DNA of 64,000 nucleotides from an uncultured Alphaproteobacteria bacterium (lineage in GTDB: Bacteria > Pseudomonadota > Alphaproteobacteria > Micavibrionales > Micavibrionaceae). Where the stretch lies: contig CALHAR010000009.1 in assembly GCA_937931645.1 (NCBI GenBank), positions 124,001-188,000 of the forward strand, read 5' to 3'. The notes below the pieces were generated by a model. That model was not told where the DNA came from and searched no databases. It worked only from the letters and a program-made list of their open reading frames with translations. Below, piece by piece: positions 9,105 to 18,284 of the stretch; position 1 is the first letter of the stretch; each line of letters starts with the position of its first letter. A program made the translations under genes and the position numbers.

Positions 9105-10373
9105 ATGGACGATAAAGATAATTTTGATATGCCATCTGATGATGTGTATGACGACGTTTTAGATGATAATTTTGAATTTGATGACGATTATGATGACGCG
9201 GCTTTAGATTCTGATGTTGATGATTTTCAAGATGAGTATGATGATGATTGGGATGAAGATGGGCAGGCTGAGTCAGGTTATGCTGACGATTTTCAACCTA
9301 AAAAATCAAAGCTGAACTTTAATACAATCGTGATTGGAATTACTCTAATTGTTGGTGTCTTCATTATGTTGGCGCAAATAAAACCAAAGCCTCCTGAGTA
9401 TGGGGCTAAGGCTGAAAAATCGAAGTTTACAACGGCTCTAACATTACAGGGGCATAATACTGGCCCTGGTGCTATCAAGAAAGAAGCCGTTGAATCTTTA
9501 GAATTATCTGCCGATAAAGAAAGGCAAGATCAACAAGAAGAAGGGTTTTTGTTTAATTCGGATGCGTTGGATGTTGCCCAAGACGTTGTACCGGATACGC
9601 CCCCTATGCCATCGCCGATTATTTCAGAGCAGGACGATATTTTGTCGACGGTTGTTGAAGGTGAGGCACCTGTAACTGAAGACAGTATGAATGAGAAGAG
9701 GGCGACTAATGAGGTGAATAAAGCCTTATCTTCGCCGCCAATGACTATTCTGGAAGGTGTTGAGATTAAAGACACACCTCGTGCCCCATCTAGCGAAGAG
9801 ATAGCACCGGTAGAAAAAGATCAAGAGATTGTTGATGTAAACCCAATAGTGAATGAGGGTGAACAGCCTGTGGAAACAGCGAGTGTTCTTGACGATGGTC
9901 TAGGAAGCGAGATGATGGAAGATAAAATAATGTCTGAAACGATGGAGTCACCATCTTTAGATAAAAAGTTAGATCTTATTATTCAACGCTTAGATGGTAT
10001 GGAGGAGAAAATTAAGTCTTTTCAAGATGCTAATAATAAGCAAATAACGACTATTACAGATGATATTGATTCTTTGAAAATAGAAGCTTCGAGTAAAGTG
10101 TCGGTGAAGAAGGCTCAACCTTCTTCTAAGGCCGTGGTGAAGAAGTCAAAAAAATCAAAGACACCTAAAAAGAAAGCGGTAACACCTAAAAAGATAGTTT
10201 GGGAACTCCGTGCCGCTCAACCAGGAAAGGCTTGGATTTCTCAAAAGGGGCAATCAGATATGCGCCCCGTTGTTGTTGGTGACCAATTACCATCTATAGG
10301 GCGCGTCAATACAATTTTATACCAAAATGGGATGTGGGTTGTTCAGGGATCTTCAGGCAAAATTACGCAATAA
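9105..10373 (+). CDS. icmG: IcmG/DotF-like inner-membrane protein
   Basis: The position directly after icmE, the bitopic topology and a coiled coil support IcmG/DotF; sequence conservation is weak. The 422-residue product has an extremely acidic cytosolic tail (residues 2-55) and a membrane segment at about 72-92. A low-complexity periplasmic linker, a short predicted coiled coil at about 290-325 (KLDLIIQRLDGMEEKI), a Lys-rich hinge at about 335-365 and a compact C-terminal domain of about 55 residues complete it. DotF contacts DotG and has been proposed to affect substrate recognition. The acidic tail resembles that of the neighbouring IcmE. It could also be a lineage-specific replacement at the same locus. 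Confidence 0.75.
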   Translation: MDDKDNFDMPSDDVYDDVLDDNFEFDDDYDDAALDSDVDDFQDEYDDDWDEDGQAESGYADDFQPKKSKLNFNTIVIGITLIVGVFIMLAQIKPKPPEYGAKAEKSKFTTALTLQGHNTGPGAIKKEAVESLELSADKERQDQQEEGFLFNSDALDVAQDVVPDTPPMPSPIISEQDDILSTVVEGEAPVTEDSMNEKRATNEVNKALSSPPMTILEGVEIKDTPRAPSSEEIAPVEKDQEIVDVNPIVNEGEQPVETASVLDDGLGSEMMEDKIMSETMESPSLDKKLDLIIQRLDGMEEKIKSFQDANNKQITTITDDIDSLKIEASSKVSVKKAQPSSKAVVKKSKKSKTPKKKAVTPKKIVWELRAAQPGKAWISQKGQSDMRPVVVGDQLPSIGRVNTILYQNGMWVVQGSSGKITQ

Positions 10374-10579
10374 CTTTAGTTTTTTGTACCTTGGTGTCAA
10401 AAAATGGTCGAATTGTGACAAAAAAAGGGCATAATTTTATCTTTTTATTTCAATGACTTATAAGAAAATATTAAAAATAAGCGTCTAAAATTTGCCTTAA
10501 TTGCTTAATTTATGGTCTAATAATAGTAGAGGTTATTTTTGAGATTTAACGATCTATCATTTTAAAGGAGACTAAAATT

Positions 10580-10993
10580 ATGAAAACATTTATTAAAAAT
10601 CAAAGTTTGAAAGTGAGCGCGCTTGTCGTACTTGGTATGCTAAGTGGTGCAGAAGATGCATCTGCTGGTATCGGTATTGGTGGCGGTGCTGACTTTAACG
10701 AAGTGGCAGAGAACATTGTTGGCGGTATTGAGCAATTACCAGGACTTGTTACTGGTGTGTCTTATATGTTGGGTACATTGCTTGGTGTTCTTGGTATTTT
10801 GAAGGTTAAAGATCATGTTGAAAATCCAGGTCAAACACCTTTGCAACACGGCGTTATTCGTTTAGCGGCTGGTGGTGGTCTATTCGCCCTACCTATTATC
10901 ACCGAATCTATGACGACGTTACTTGGAGATCAAGGTGCGGCGACTGGTGCAACAACTGCGACAGTTGATGCAGTAGAGTTTGGCGTAAACTAA
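10580..10993 (+). CDS. icmD: Dot/Icm membrane protein IcmD/DotP
   Basis: This small 137-residue hydrophobic protein has a cleavable N-terminal segment ending near ASA (about 29) and two membrane segments. The IcmD signature reads EQLPGLVTGVSYMLGTLLG, then a GILKxKxHVExPxQTPL hinge, then a GGGLFALP second helix. A good Shine-Dalgarno sequence (AAAGGAG) precedes the ATG. The gap of about 200 bases to the icmG-like gene contains no icmC, although icmC occupies this place in Legionella. A stem-loop follows the gene, so this product may be made in excess over the downstream ATPase. The same module occurs three times in the protein encoded at 15587-17311. Confidence 0.92.
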   Translation: MKTFIKNQSLKVSALVVLGMLSGAEDASAGIGIGGGADFNEVAENIVGGIEQLPGLVTGVSYMLGTLLGVLGILKVKDHVENPGQTPLQHGVIRLAAGGGLFALPIITESMTTLLGDQGAATGATTATVDAVEFGVN

Positions 10994-11027
10994 TCGCTAG
11001 ATAAAATTTATATTTATTAAGAATACA

Positions 11028-11054
11028 GGCATCGCGCAAAATATGTGCGGTGCC
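11028..11054 (+). terminator. Stem-loop after icmD (attenuator-like)
   Basis: GGCATCGCGC pairs with GTGCGGTGCC (two G-U pairs) around a seven-base loop and is followed by an AT-rich but not pure T stretch. It may partially terminate transcription between icmD and icmJ or stabilise the icmD message 3 prime end. Confidence 0.5.
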
Positions 11055-11142
11055 TCATTATTTATTGATTATGCGCGACTAAGAAATTGAGCTATATTGA
11101 GTTTAAACCTTGAAATGAAGCTATAATAGAAAAAAGAAATTT

Positions 11143-11841
11143 ATGAAATTATATCCATTGACTATAGGTATTTCTCAAGGCGCTGGTGGCGCTACGGCCT
11201 ATCAAGACGAATCTGAGTCCGCTCAATCTTTACCTCCAGAAATACGGCAAAAAATATTTTTGCGGGATAATCATACCTGCCGCCATTGCGGCTTTCATTC
11301 TAAAAAATATCAAGACATTACATTTCTTGATAATGATGCAACAAACTTACAAGTTGATAATTTACTCACGGCATGTATTTATTGTAGTCAGTGTTTTGAT
11401 TTAGAAAAAGTATCAGAAATGCGTTCTGGTGTTTTGGTCTGGCTTCCTGAAATTGAACAAGCAGATTTACACCATATTGCCCGTGCTATCTATGTGTCGC
11501 GTATCTCCCAAGGAAGCATGGCGGAAACAGCAAAATCAGCGCTAGGGAAAATTATGGGACGCCGAGAAGAAGCAAAGGCGCGCCTTTATACGGATGACCC
11601 TTATTTATTATCTGTAGTCATGAAAGACTTTTTAGGGCCAAGGCAGTATGCCATGAAAGATAAAAAACTTGATGGGATTAAATTGTTCCCCCTCGATCGG
11701 AGAATTATTAAAGAAGGTGATCTAGAATTTAATCAATTTCCACAAATTTTAGCTTATTGGCGTTCAAAAAACGGCCCTTTTGGTGGTAAAGCTCCAACCC
11801 AATGGAAAAATTTCTACGCTAAATTGTCCGACGTGGCTTAA
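11143..11841 (+). CDS. icmJ: Dot/Icm coupling-complex protein IcmJ/DotN
   Basis: IcmJ/DotN is a soluble zinc protein that binds the coupling ATPase DotL in the type IVB substrate-recruitment complex. The 232-residue product has an HNH-like zinc site with CRHCG (Cys46, Cys49) and CIYC (Cys78, Cys81, with Cys84 nearby). The typical IRQKIFLRD lead-in and a helical C-terminal half ending in a W-rich segment are present. There is no signal peptide. It lies between icmD and icmB as in Legionella. Identification is confident from motif and order. Confidence 0.9.
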   Translation: MKLYPLTIGISQGAGGATAYQDESESAQSLPPEIRQKIFLRDNHTCRHCGFHSKKYQDITFLDNDATNLQVDNLLTACIYCSQCFDLEKVSEMRSGVLVWLPEIEQADLHHIARAIYVSRISQGSMAETAKSALGKIMGRREEAKARLYTDDPYLLSVVMKDFLGPRQYAMKDKKLDGIKLFPLDRRIIKEGDLEFNQFPQILAYWRSKNGPFGGKAPTQWKNFYAKLSDVA

Positions 11842-11953
11842 AGTCGCTAAACTACTTGTTATAAAGGCAAGTATTTAAACAATTTTCTCTATATTCCTTG
11901 GTTAATCTATAATACCTTTATATGTCGCATAATTTATTTAAAGTCATTATTTT

Positions 11954-14900
11954 ATGAAAATAATAGATAAAATTTTATCACCCTTTCAAGTGCTTTTAAA
12001 GAAGTCCCTTGAAAGCTATATACGTCTTGAAACCGCCGATAATGATATTACGATGGCGGCTTCTGATGGGTCATTAGTTTCATATATCAAAATTGATGGT
12101 AGTCGGCAGCTTGTCGGTGAAGAGGAATATAAGTTTTTAATTGAAGGAGCTACTATTAAAATTGGCTCTAGGTTTGATCGTCAAGGACATTCATTACAGG
12201 TCTATTTCGTTCGTGATCCGGGCCGTGTTGAAAATCATTTAGAGAGTTTAATGAGGCCATCACGCCAGACTGCTGTTGATACAGGTTTGGCTGTCGCTGA
12301 TATTTTTGAAGAGCGTACGAGGCATCTCTCTCGGTTTTTATCTTATGAGGAATGTTATTTTGTTCTTTGGACACGCCCAGCCAGTTTAACAAAAAATGAA
12401 ATGAAACGCGCCAAGAAAGAAGCGCAAGGTAAGAAATGGGTTAATGCGGCTTATGCTCAATACCCGTTGGCGGCTATTGATGCGCTCCGCTTAAAACATA
12501 AAAGCTATATTGCTTCTGTGACATCATCTTTAGATGAGTTAGGGATTGTCGGGGAAGTCATGAATGTGCATGACGCTGTTAGAGCTGTTAAGGATAATCT
12601 ATACCCATCAAAAGCCAATGAAAACTGGCAAGCTTGTTTATCTGGTGACGCGATTCCACCAAGAGCGCCAATGAGTAAAGCAGACCTTTCTGACATATTG
12701 TGGCCTTCTTTAAGGCAACAGCTTGCTTTAGCCGATGCAGAAGTGATAGATGGCGCGATTGTGAAGATTGGTGATCAGCTATGGGCGGGTGCTGATATGG
12801 TTTTAGCACCAATGGATCCCAGTCCTTTTCCGATGTTATTAAACAGGTTATTTGAGGCAAAAGTCCCTTACCGTATTTCGTTTTTATTAGAAGGTGGCGG
12901 TGCGTATAGTGTTGGTTTAAGAAGTTTTGCGGCGACTCTTTTGGGGGTTACAAATGCACAAAATAAGCAAATTAAATATTCGTTAGAAGGTTTAATACGC
13001 CTTGCAAGAAAAGAACCTGTTGTTCGTCTTAGGGTGTCTGTTGCGACTTGGGCGCCGGTGGGCGAAATAAAGTTATTACAAAGCAGGCTGTCTAGTTTGA
13101 TGCAGTCTGTGGAGAGTTGGGGGTATTGTCAGGTTAGTGAGTTTTCTGGAGATGCTTTAGACTGCGTTATGTCTTCGGCAATGGGTATTCATTGTGCAGG
13201 GACAGCGCCAACGGCTATTGCACCAATGTATGAGGTCATGAAGTTAATGCCGTGGCAACGACCATCTTCGCCTTTTGATAAGGGGTCGATGTTGCTTCGT
13301 ACGCCAGATGGTAAGGTATGGCCGTATCAAACAGGAACAAACTTAACAACCACATGGTTTGATCTTATGTTTGCGCAACCTGGTGCTGGTAAGTCAGTTT
13401 TATTAAACTCATTGAACATGGCATGTTGTTTAAGTCCTGGTATACAACAGCTCCCCTATGTGGCGGTTATTGATATTGGCCCTTCTTCTGCGGGTATGAT
13501 GTCTTTAATTAAAGAGGCGTTGCCAGAAGACAGGCAGAATGAAGCGGCGTATTACAGGTTACAAATGACGCAAGAATTTGCGGTTAATCCTTTCGATACG
13601 CAGCTTGGTTGCCGTGCTCCGTTAATTGACGAGAGAAGTTATTTAATCGAGCTTTTGACTCTTTTATGTACGCCGCCAGGGGCAGAGCGCCCTTATGACG
13701 GTATTCAAATGCTCGCTGGAATGGTGGTCGATGAAATGTACCGTTGGCGTGATGATACCGCTGCTAATGCTGAACCGCGTCCTTATTTACCAAGGTTAGA
13801 TGCCTTGATTGATGAAGCTTTGCAAAAACATAAAATTCATTTACCGAGCGATCCTTATTGGTGGGATGTGGTTGACCGCCTATTTGAAGTTGGTGAGTTT
13901 TCTATGGCTATTAAAGCGCAACGTTATGCGTCCCCTGTTTTAGCCGATACGATTGCCGCGTCACGTCGCCCTCAAATTAGATCGCTTCTTGAACAAACCG
14001 CCATTGGTTTAACGTCAGAAAATGTGATTAATGCTTTTGAACGAATGATTTCTTCATCTATACGTGAATTTCCTATTTTGGCAGGTATTACTAAATTTGA
14101 TGTGTCGGATTCTCGTATTTGTTCTCTTGATTTAATGGATGTCTCCCCCCAAGGGGATGATACAGCGAATAGGCAGACAGCCATTATGTACATGTTAGCG
14201 CGTCATACATTAGTCAGAAGCTGGTGGGTGGGGCCAGAGATGATTTCTGCTGTACCAGAGAAATATAAATATTGGCATGAAATGCGTATTCAGGACGTAA
14301 TGGAGACCCCTAAGCGTCTTTGTTATGATGAGTTCCATAGAACAAACGGTTCCCAGTCCGTACGAGCGCAAGTTATTCGTGACGTCCGTGAAGGTCGTAA
14401 GCGCGGCGTTCAAATTGCTCTTTCGTCACAGTTACTAGATGATTTTGACGATGATATGATTGATTTAGCAACGGGCATATGGGTGCTGGGTACTGCTATT
14501 TCAGACCAAGCCGTTGATAATATTTGTACACGATTTGGTTTAACCGAAACTGCCCGTAATGTTATTCGTTTTAAATTGACAGGACCAAAAGCGACTGGTG
14601 CGCCTGTTTTGTTTGTTTTGGGGACAACAGATGGTCGATATGAGCAGCATTTATATAATACGCTCGGCCCTATTGAGTTATGGGCGTTATCAACCTCTTC
14701 TGAGGATGTTGCTATTCGTTCTCGCCTTTATAACAGGCTTGGCGCTCATCGGGCGAGACAAATGCTGGCGGCTAATTTTCCTGGTGGAAGTGCGCGTAGT
14801 GAAATTAAACGGCGTATTATGACGTTGGCTGAAAAAGGGGAAACAAAGGCTGCGGCGTTGAACGAAGTTATAGAGACGATCGTTAATGAGTTGGTAACGG

Positions 14901-15052
14901 CGAGCCAATCTGTTTTAGATAATGTTCCTCCTATCACAGACCCTCGCGCGGAACTTAAAGACATGCAACAGAAAATAAATGATGAAACTGCCGCAGAAAA
15001 TATGGAAGGTCTAACAGATATACCTTCTCAAGGTGAAGCTTTAGAAGAATGA
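11954..15052 (+). CDS. icmB: Dot/Icm ATPase IcmB/DotO
   Basis: DotO is the VirB4-family ATPase at the cytoplasmic base of the Dot/Icm channel. The 1032-residue length is normal for the family. The N-terminal half is the membrane-docking domain. The nucleotide-binding half has Walker A AQPGAGKS at 474-481 and a Walker B-type segment rich in Asp around CYDEFHR near residue 795. The first Gly of the classical P-loop is Ala here. It is the last recognisable dot/icm ATPase gene in the operon and overlaps the next small membrane protein gene by four bases (ATGA). Confidence 0.94.
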   Translation: MKIIDKILSPFQVLLKKSLESYIRLETADNDITMAASDGSLVSYIKIDGSRQLVGEEEYKFLIEGATIKIGSRFDRQGHSLQVYFVRDPGRVENHLESLMRPSRQTAVDTGLAVADIFEERTRHLSRFLSYEECYFVLWTRPASLTKNEMKRAKKEAQGKKWVNAAYAQYPLAAIDALRLKHKSYIASVTSSLDELGIVGEVMNVHDAVRAVKDNLYPSKANENWQACLSGDAIPPRAPMSKADLSDILWPSLRQQLALADAEVIDGAIVKIGDQLWAGADMVLAPMDPSPFPMLLNRLFEAKVPYRISFLLEGGGAYSVGLRSFAATLLGVTNAQNKQIKYSLEGLIRLARKEPVVRLRVSVATWAPVGEIKLLQSRLSSLMQSVESWGYCQVSEFSGDALDCVMSSAMGIHCAGTAPTAIAPMYEVMKLMPWQRPSSPFDKGSMLLRTPDGKVWPYQTGTNLTTTWFDLMFAQPGAGKSVLLNSLNMACCLSPGIQQLPYVAVIDIGPSSAGMMSLIKEALPEDRQNEAAYYRLQMTQEFAVNPFDTQLGCRAPLIDERSYLIELLTLLCTPPGAERPYDGIQMLAGMVVDEMYRWRDDTAANAEPRPYLPRLDALIDEALQKHKIHLPSDPYWWDVVDRLFEVGEFSMAIKAQRYASPVLADTIAASRRPQIRSLLEQTAIGLTSENVINAFERMISSSIREFPILAGITKFDVSDSRICSLDLMDVSPQGDDTANRQTAIMYMLARHTLVRSWWVGPEMISAVPEKYKYWHEMRIQDVMETPKRLCYDEFHRTNGSQSVRAQVIRDVREGRKRGVQIALSSQLLDDFDDDMIDLATGIWVLGTAISDQAVDNICTRFGLTETARNVIRFKLTGPKATGAPVLFVLGTTDGRYEQHLYNTLGPIELWALSTSSEDVAIRSRLYNRLGAHRARQMLAANFPGGSARSEIKRRIMTLAEKGETKAAALNEVIETIVNELVTASQSVLDNVPPITDPRAELKDMQQKINDETAAENMEGLTDIPSQGEALEE

Positions 15053-15585
15053 CAAGTGACGGTGAAGAACAGCTCTCTTTAAAAGAGAAAATCCAAATTG
15101 CGAAAGAAAAGTTGATGAGCCGTAGAGGTATTATCACTTTATCGACAACTATTGGTCTTCTTTTACTTATATTACTTTTAATGAAAGCCTGTGAACCGCG
15201 TAAGGGCTCTATTTTTTACGGTATATGTGGCGCATTTTTAGAACAGCAGATCGTCTATCCTGAAACCATAGAGCATCAATACGTAGAGCAATATAGCGCC
15301 GCTATACGTATTTATTACAGCCATATTGATGGCTTTGGTCAATCTTTGAACGAGTATATTGAGTGCTCTTTTGAAAAGCCGCCTCAAAAAGGCTTACAGT
15401 TAAAAGGTGTTATTTTTAACACGATTAAACTGATAACAAAAAAGCAGACCATTAAAAATAAAGGGCGTATTTATGAAGTGGAACAAGAATATATAGACAA
15501 GTTTAATAAGTCTAACTCAATAGGAGTTATTATTAGTGCTGATCCAGACCTTACACTTCCGCAGCGTAATATATTGGCTTTTTAA
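15049..15585 (+). CDS. Bitopic membrane protein coupled to icmB, function unknown
   Basis: This 178-residue protein has a short charged cytosolic start, one membrane segment at about 28-48 and a periplasmic domain of about 125 residues. That domain includes a pair of Cys (about 61 and 104) and an aromatic-rich YGICGAFLEQQ segment. The ATG overlaps the icmB stop by four bases, so it is translated with the ATPase and probably belongs to the secretion apparatus. I do not match it to any named Dot/Icm subunit. Its stop lies a single base from the stop of the convergent gene. Confidence 0.8.
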   Translation: MTSDGEEQLSLKEKIQIAKEKLMSRRGIITLSTTIGLLLLILLLMKACEPRKGSIFYGICGAFLEQQIVYPETIEHQYVEQYSAAIRIYYSHIDGFGQSLNEYIECSFEKPPQKGLQLKGVIFNTIKLITKKQTIKNKGRIYEVEQEYIDKFNKSNSIGVIISADPDLTLPQRNILAF

Positions 15586-15586
15586 C

Positions 15587-17311
15587 TTACGGTATAATAC
15601 CGCCTAATAATCCTCCTAACCCTCCGCCAAATGAGATACCAAGGCCTAAATCAAATATTCCTAATGTATTTTGTGTTGCGTTTAAGAAGGGTGCTAAATT
15701 AACGGCGATGGCGCCACCGATAAGGTGCGTGATACCAGCCATAGATGAGGCTTGGGAATTTCCTTCGGCCACACCACGCATAATGAAAATACCGCGCGCA
15801 ATACTGATAAAACCTATCATGGCAACAAATAAAATAATAGAATCAATAACAGATTCGGCACGGTCAACTGCGGGCCTACTTAACCCTGCTGTATAATTTA
15901 AAGTTCCTCTGTTTGGAGAGGAAATACCATCTGCAGCGAATAAAGATGTCCCCAAAGCTGTAACCATTGGACCAAAGGCTAATAAGGCGCCGCCAGTGAC
16001 AAATGTCATGATAGTCCCGATACCGCCAGGGCCGCGCGCGCCTTCTTGTGCAGATTTCATTAATCTTGAGATTCCTATAAACACCAAGATAAAGCCAGCA
16101 ACAACCCCAAACCAATTTACAATCAGGGAAACGGGTCCGAAGGTATCATTGACTAAGGCCGCAATCATTGTATCTAGGCCACCAGGTCCCCCCGCCTCAC
16201 GTACTTGCCCGTTTAATTGGTTGCTATGTGGCACGATTAAGGCCGCGACGCTTGTGTAAGCAACACTGACAATATAAGGCAGGCTAAAGAAGCCCCCAGC
16301 AACCACTAATTTAGCAACTGGATCCCATATTGATACTTGGTTTGGGTTTTCAACATGTTCTTTAATTTTTAAAATTCCCCATACACCGACAATCAATCCG
16401 AATAGGTACGCAATAGCCGTTAAAAAAGATAAGAAAGGGGATGTACTGATAAATAAATTACAGACAACGGAGCCTAAACCAAACCCGCCTGTCCCTGTTA
16501 ACGTGCCAATAGCCGACCCTACAGCGTTACCTATGCACCCACCTCCACCGATACTTTCGGTTGTTACGCCTGCGGATGTTGTGGCGATATAAGCCCCACC
16601 AATAAGGGTGCCTAAAATACCCGCGCCATCACCGATAATTAAGGTCCGTATGGCACTATATATTGTAGGAAGGGCGAAAAGCATGCCCCCTACAACTAAT
16701 CTTACAATTGCATCTTTTAAGGTGGTTCGGCTTGGTTCTTCAACGTGTTCTTTTATTTTCAAAAGGCCAGCAACACCAAGCAGTAATCCTAATAAATAGG
16801 CAACACCAGTGATGAGTCCTGGTACTTGTTCAACGGATTCAATGATGTTATCTAATATTGTTGCGAAAGCCTGAATTGGAACCAATCCTAAAACTCTGCC
16901 TGCCGCCCCAGATATGGCTCCTAGTAAGCTGCCGCCATTTGCATTAAACTCTTGGTTTACCGCTGCAGGATCAATCAGATTGTCCATTGCCTCATAAATA
17001 ACGGGGAGGGCAAACATGCTTCCCCCGATTAATAATGAAATAAGAGGCTGCCTTAAGGGTGTTTGGTTGGGGCTTTCGACATGATCTTTTGTTTTTAAGA
17101 TGCCGTGTACGGCAAAGACAGTTCCAATAAGGTAGGCAATACCAGTGATAAGTCCAGGCAACTGCGATGTTGAGGCGATGATATTTTCACTTACATCGCT
17201 CACAGTTTGCGCTAAAACAGGGTTACTGCCGATGGTGATGAAAGTAAGAGCCCCAAAGAAAGTATAAAATACTTTAGAAAAACGAATGTTAAGCTGTTGT
17301 TTTTGACCCAT
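15587..17311 (-). CDS. Multi-module IcmD/IcmC-like membrane protein
   Basis: This 574-residue, highly hydrophobic protein has a signal peptide to about residue 35. Three successive modules (about 42-112, 155-225, 285-358) each repeat the IcmD layout: LPGLxTGxAYLxG helix, GILKxKxHVExPxQ hinge, GGxxFALP helix. A fourth section (about 385-550) has a two-helix unit and then RGIFIMRGV and ITHLIGGAIAVNLAP. I associate the last stretch with IcmC/DotE and its conjugation relatives. It is convergent to the icmB operon. This reads as a concatenated membrane subunit that may supply the missing IcmC plus extra IcmD-like units. The modular repeat is seen directly; the IcmC assignment is inference. Confidence 0.85.
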   Translation of the reverse strand: MGQKQQLNIRFSKVFYTFFGALTFITIGSNPVLAQTVSDVSENIIASTSQLPGLITGIAYLIGTVFAVHGILKTKDHVESPNQTPLRQPLISLLIGGSMFALPVIYEAMDNLIDPAAVNQEFNANGGSLLGAISGAAGRVLGLVPIQAFATILDNIIESVEQVPGLITGVAYLLGLLLGVAGLLKIKEHVEEPSRTTLKDAIVRLVVGGMLFALPTIYSAIRTLIIGDGAGILGTLIGGAYIATTSAGVTTESIGGGGCIGNAVGSAIGTLTGTGGFGLGSVVCNLFISTSPFLSFLTAIAYLFGLIVGVWGILKIKEHVENPNQVSIWDPVAKLVVAGGFFSLPYIVSVAYTSVAALIVPHSNQLNGQVREAGGPGGLDTMIAALVNDTFGPVSLIVNWFGVVAGFILVFIGISRLMKSAQEGARGPGGIGTIMTFVTGGALLAFGPMVTALGTSLFAADGISSPNRGTLNYTAGLSRPAVDRAESVIDSIILFVAMIGFISIARGIFIMRGVAEGNSQASSMAGITHLIGGAIAVNLAPFLNATQNTLGIFDLGLGISFGGGLGGLLGGIIP

Positions 17312-17508
17312 TTTTATCTCTCTTATTGCCCTGTATTACATAAAATAGATTTCTATCCTATTATTGTAACATAAACAAAAGGTGCGATAAAAATTTAGTA
17401 GAAAATTTAAATATTGTCGTTGTAATTCAATGGGTTATAGACCCCATCTTTTGTCTAAAATACAGAAAGAATATTATTATTTATGTTGATGTTACTTAAA
17501 AAGTTGTT

Positions 17509-18129
17509 TTAAGCGACTGGAGCGTCAATTTTTACAGGGAGATCTGCCGCAATAGGCTCATCATTCAACATTTCAATCATACCGCTGGGTTGTACTGAAA
17601 AATTGGCAATAAATAAAGCGTTAGAGTAATAAACAACGGCATCACACATCCAATTGCCGTTTTCATCTTTGCTTTCAAAGCTAGCCTCACGTACCGTGCC
17701 TTCGATGACCATTTTGGTTTTATCATCTAAATCTTTTGGTACATAAGTGTCTTCCATGCTTTCAGCAATTAAAAACGGCCCTTCTTCTCCACGAACGAAA
17801 AAGCAGAAAAAGCGTAAATAATCCAAGACGTTATCATCTGTAATTTTCACAGGTGCCTTGGCGTTTATCTCATGAATAGGCGGAGATGTTCCATTGAGCC
17901 AGTATAGATTGCCCTGATCTGTCAGATAATAGATAAACAAGTTTTTAGGTGTCCAAGCCGGGTCTTTCACACGGATTAAGGCAACTTGGTCGTAAAAAGG
18001 GAGCGGACGCCATTCAACTTTTGTTGTGGCTGCCGTGACGCTATATTTGTCACCAATCGGGTTAATTTGGTCTAAAAACCCTGCCAGTTCTTCACCTTGA
18101 ACTGGATTCCAATTATCATCCATATACAT
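17509..18129 (-). CDS. Cytosolic protein of unknown function
   Basis: The 206-residue acidic protein has no signal peptide or membrane segment. It contains aromatic-rich strands (WRPLPFYDQVALIRV, LFIYYLTD) and a central VLDYLRFFCFFVRGEEGPF motif, suggesting an alpha/beta fold. It lies alone on the minus strand between the secretion genes and the rpmH block, with about 200 bases free on each side. I recognise no family. It looks like a conserved housekeeping-type hypothetical rather than a secretion component. Confidence 0.8.
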   Translation of the reverse strand: MYMDDNWNPVQGEELAGFLDQINPIGDKYSVTAATTKVEWRPLPFYDQVALIRVKDPAWTPKNLFIYYLTDQGNLYWLNGTSPPIHEINAKAPVKITDDNVLDYLRFFCFFVRGEEGPFLIAESMEDTYVPKDLDDKTKMVIEGTVREASFESKDENGNWMCDAVVYYSNALFIANFSVQPSGMIEMLNDEPIAADLPVKIDAPVA

Positions 18130-18284
18130 TAATCTAAAACCTTTTAATGACCTTGTTTATTTAAGCATGTGAAGAAAATCACATATTATTCTTGTTATAA
18201 TGACATTTTGAGTATAAATCGCAAGTCTTAATAGTATCTTAAGGCGACACGTTAAATAAATATCGCCAAATTGTGAGGATAAAA

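Noticed and set aside
10374-10579. A short icmC between the icmG-like gene and icmD
   Set aside because: The segment is AT-rich with stops in all plus-strand frames and ends in the icmD ribosome site.
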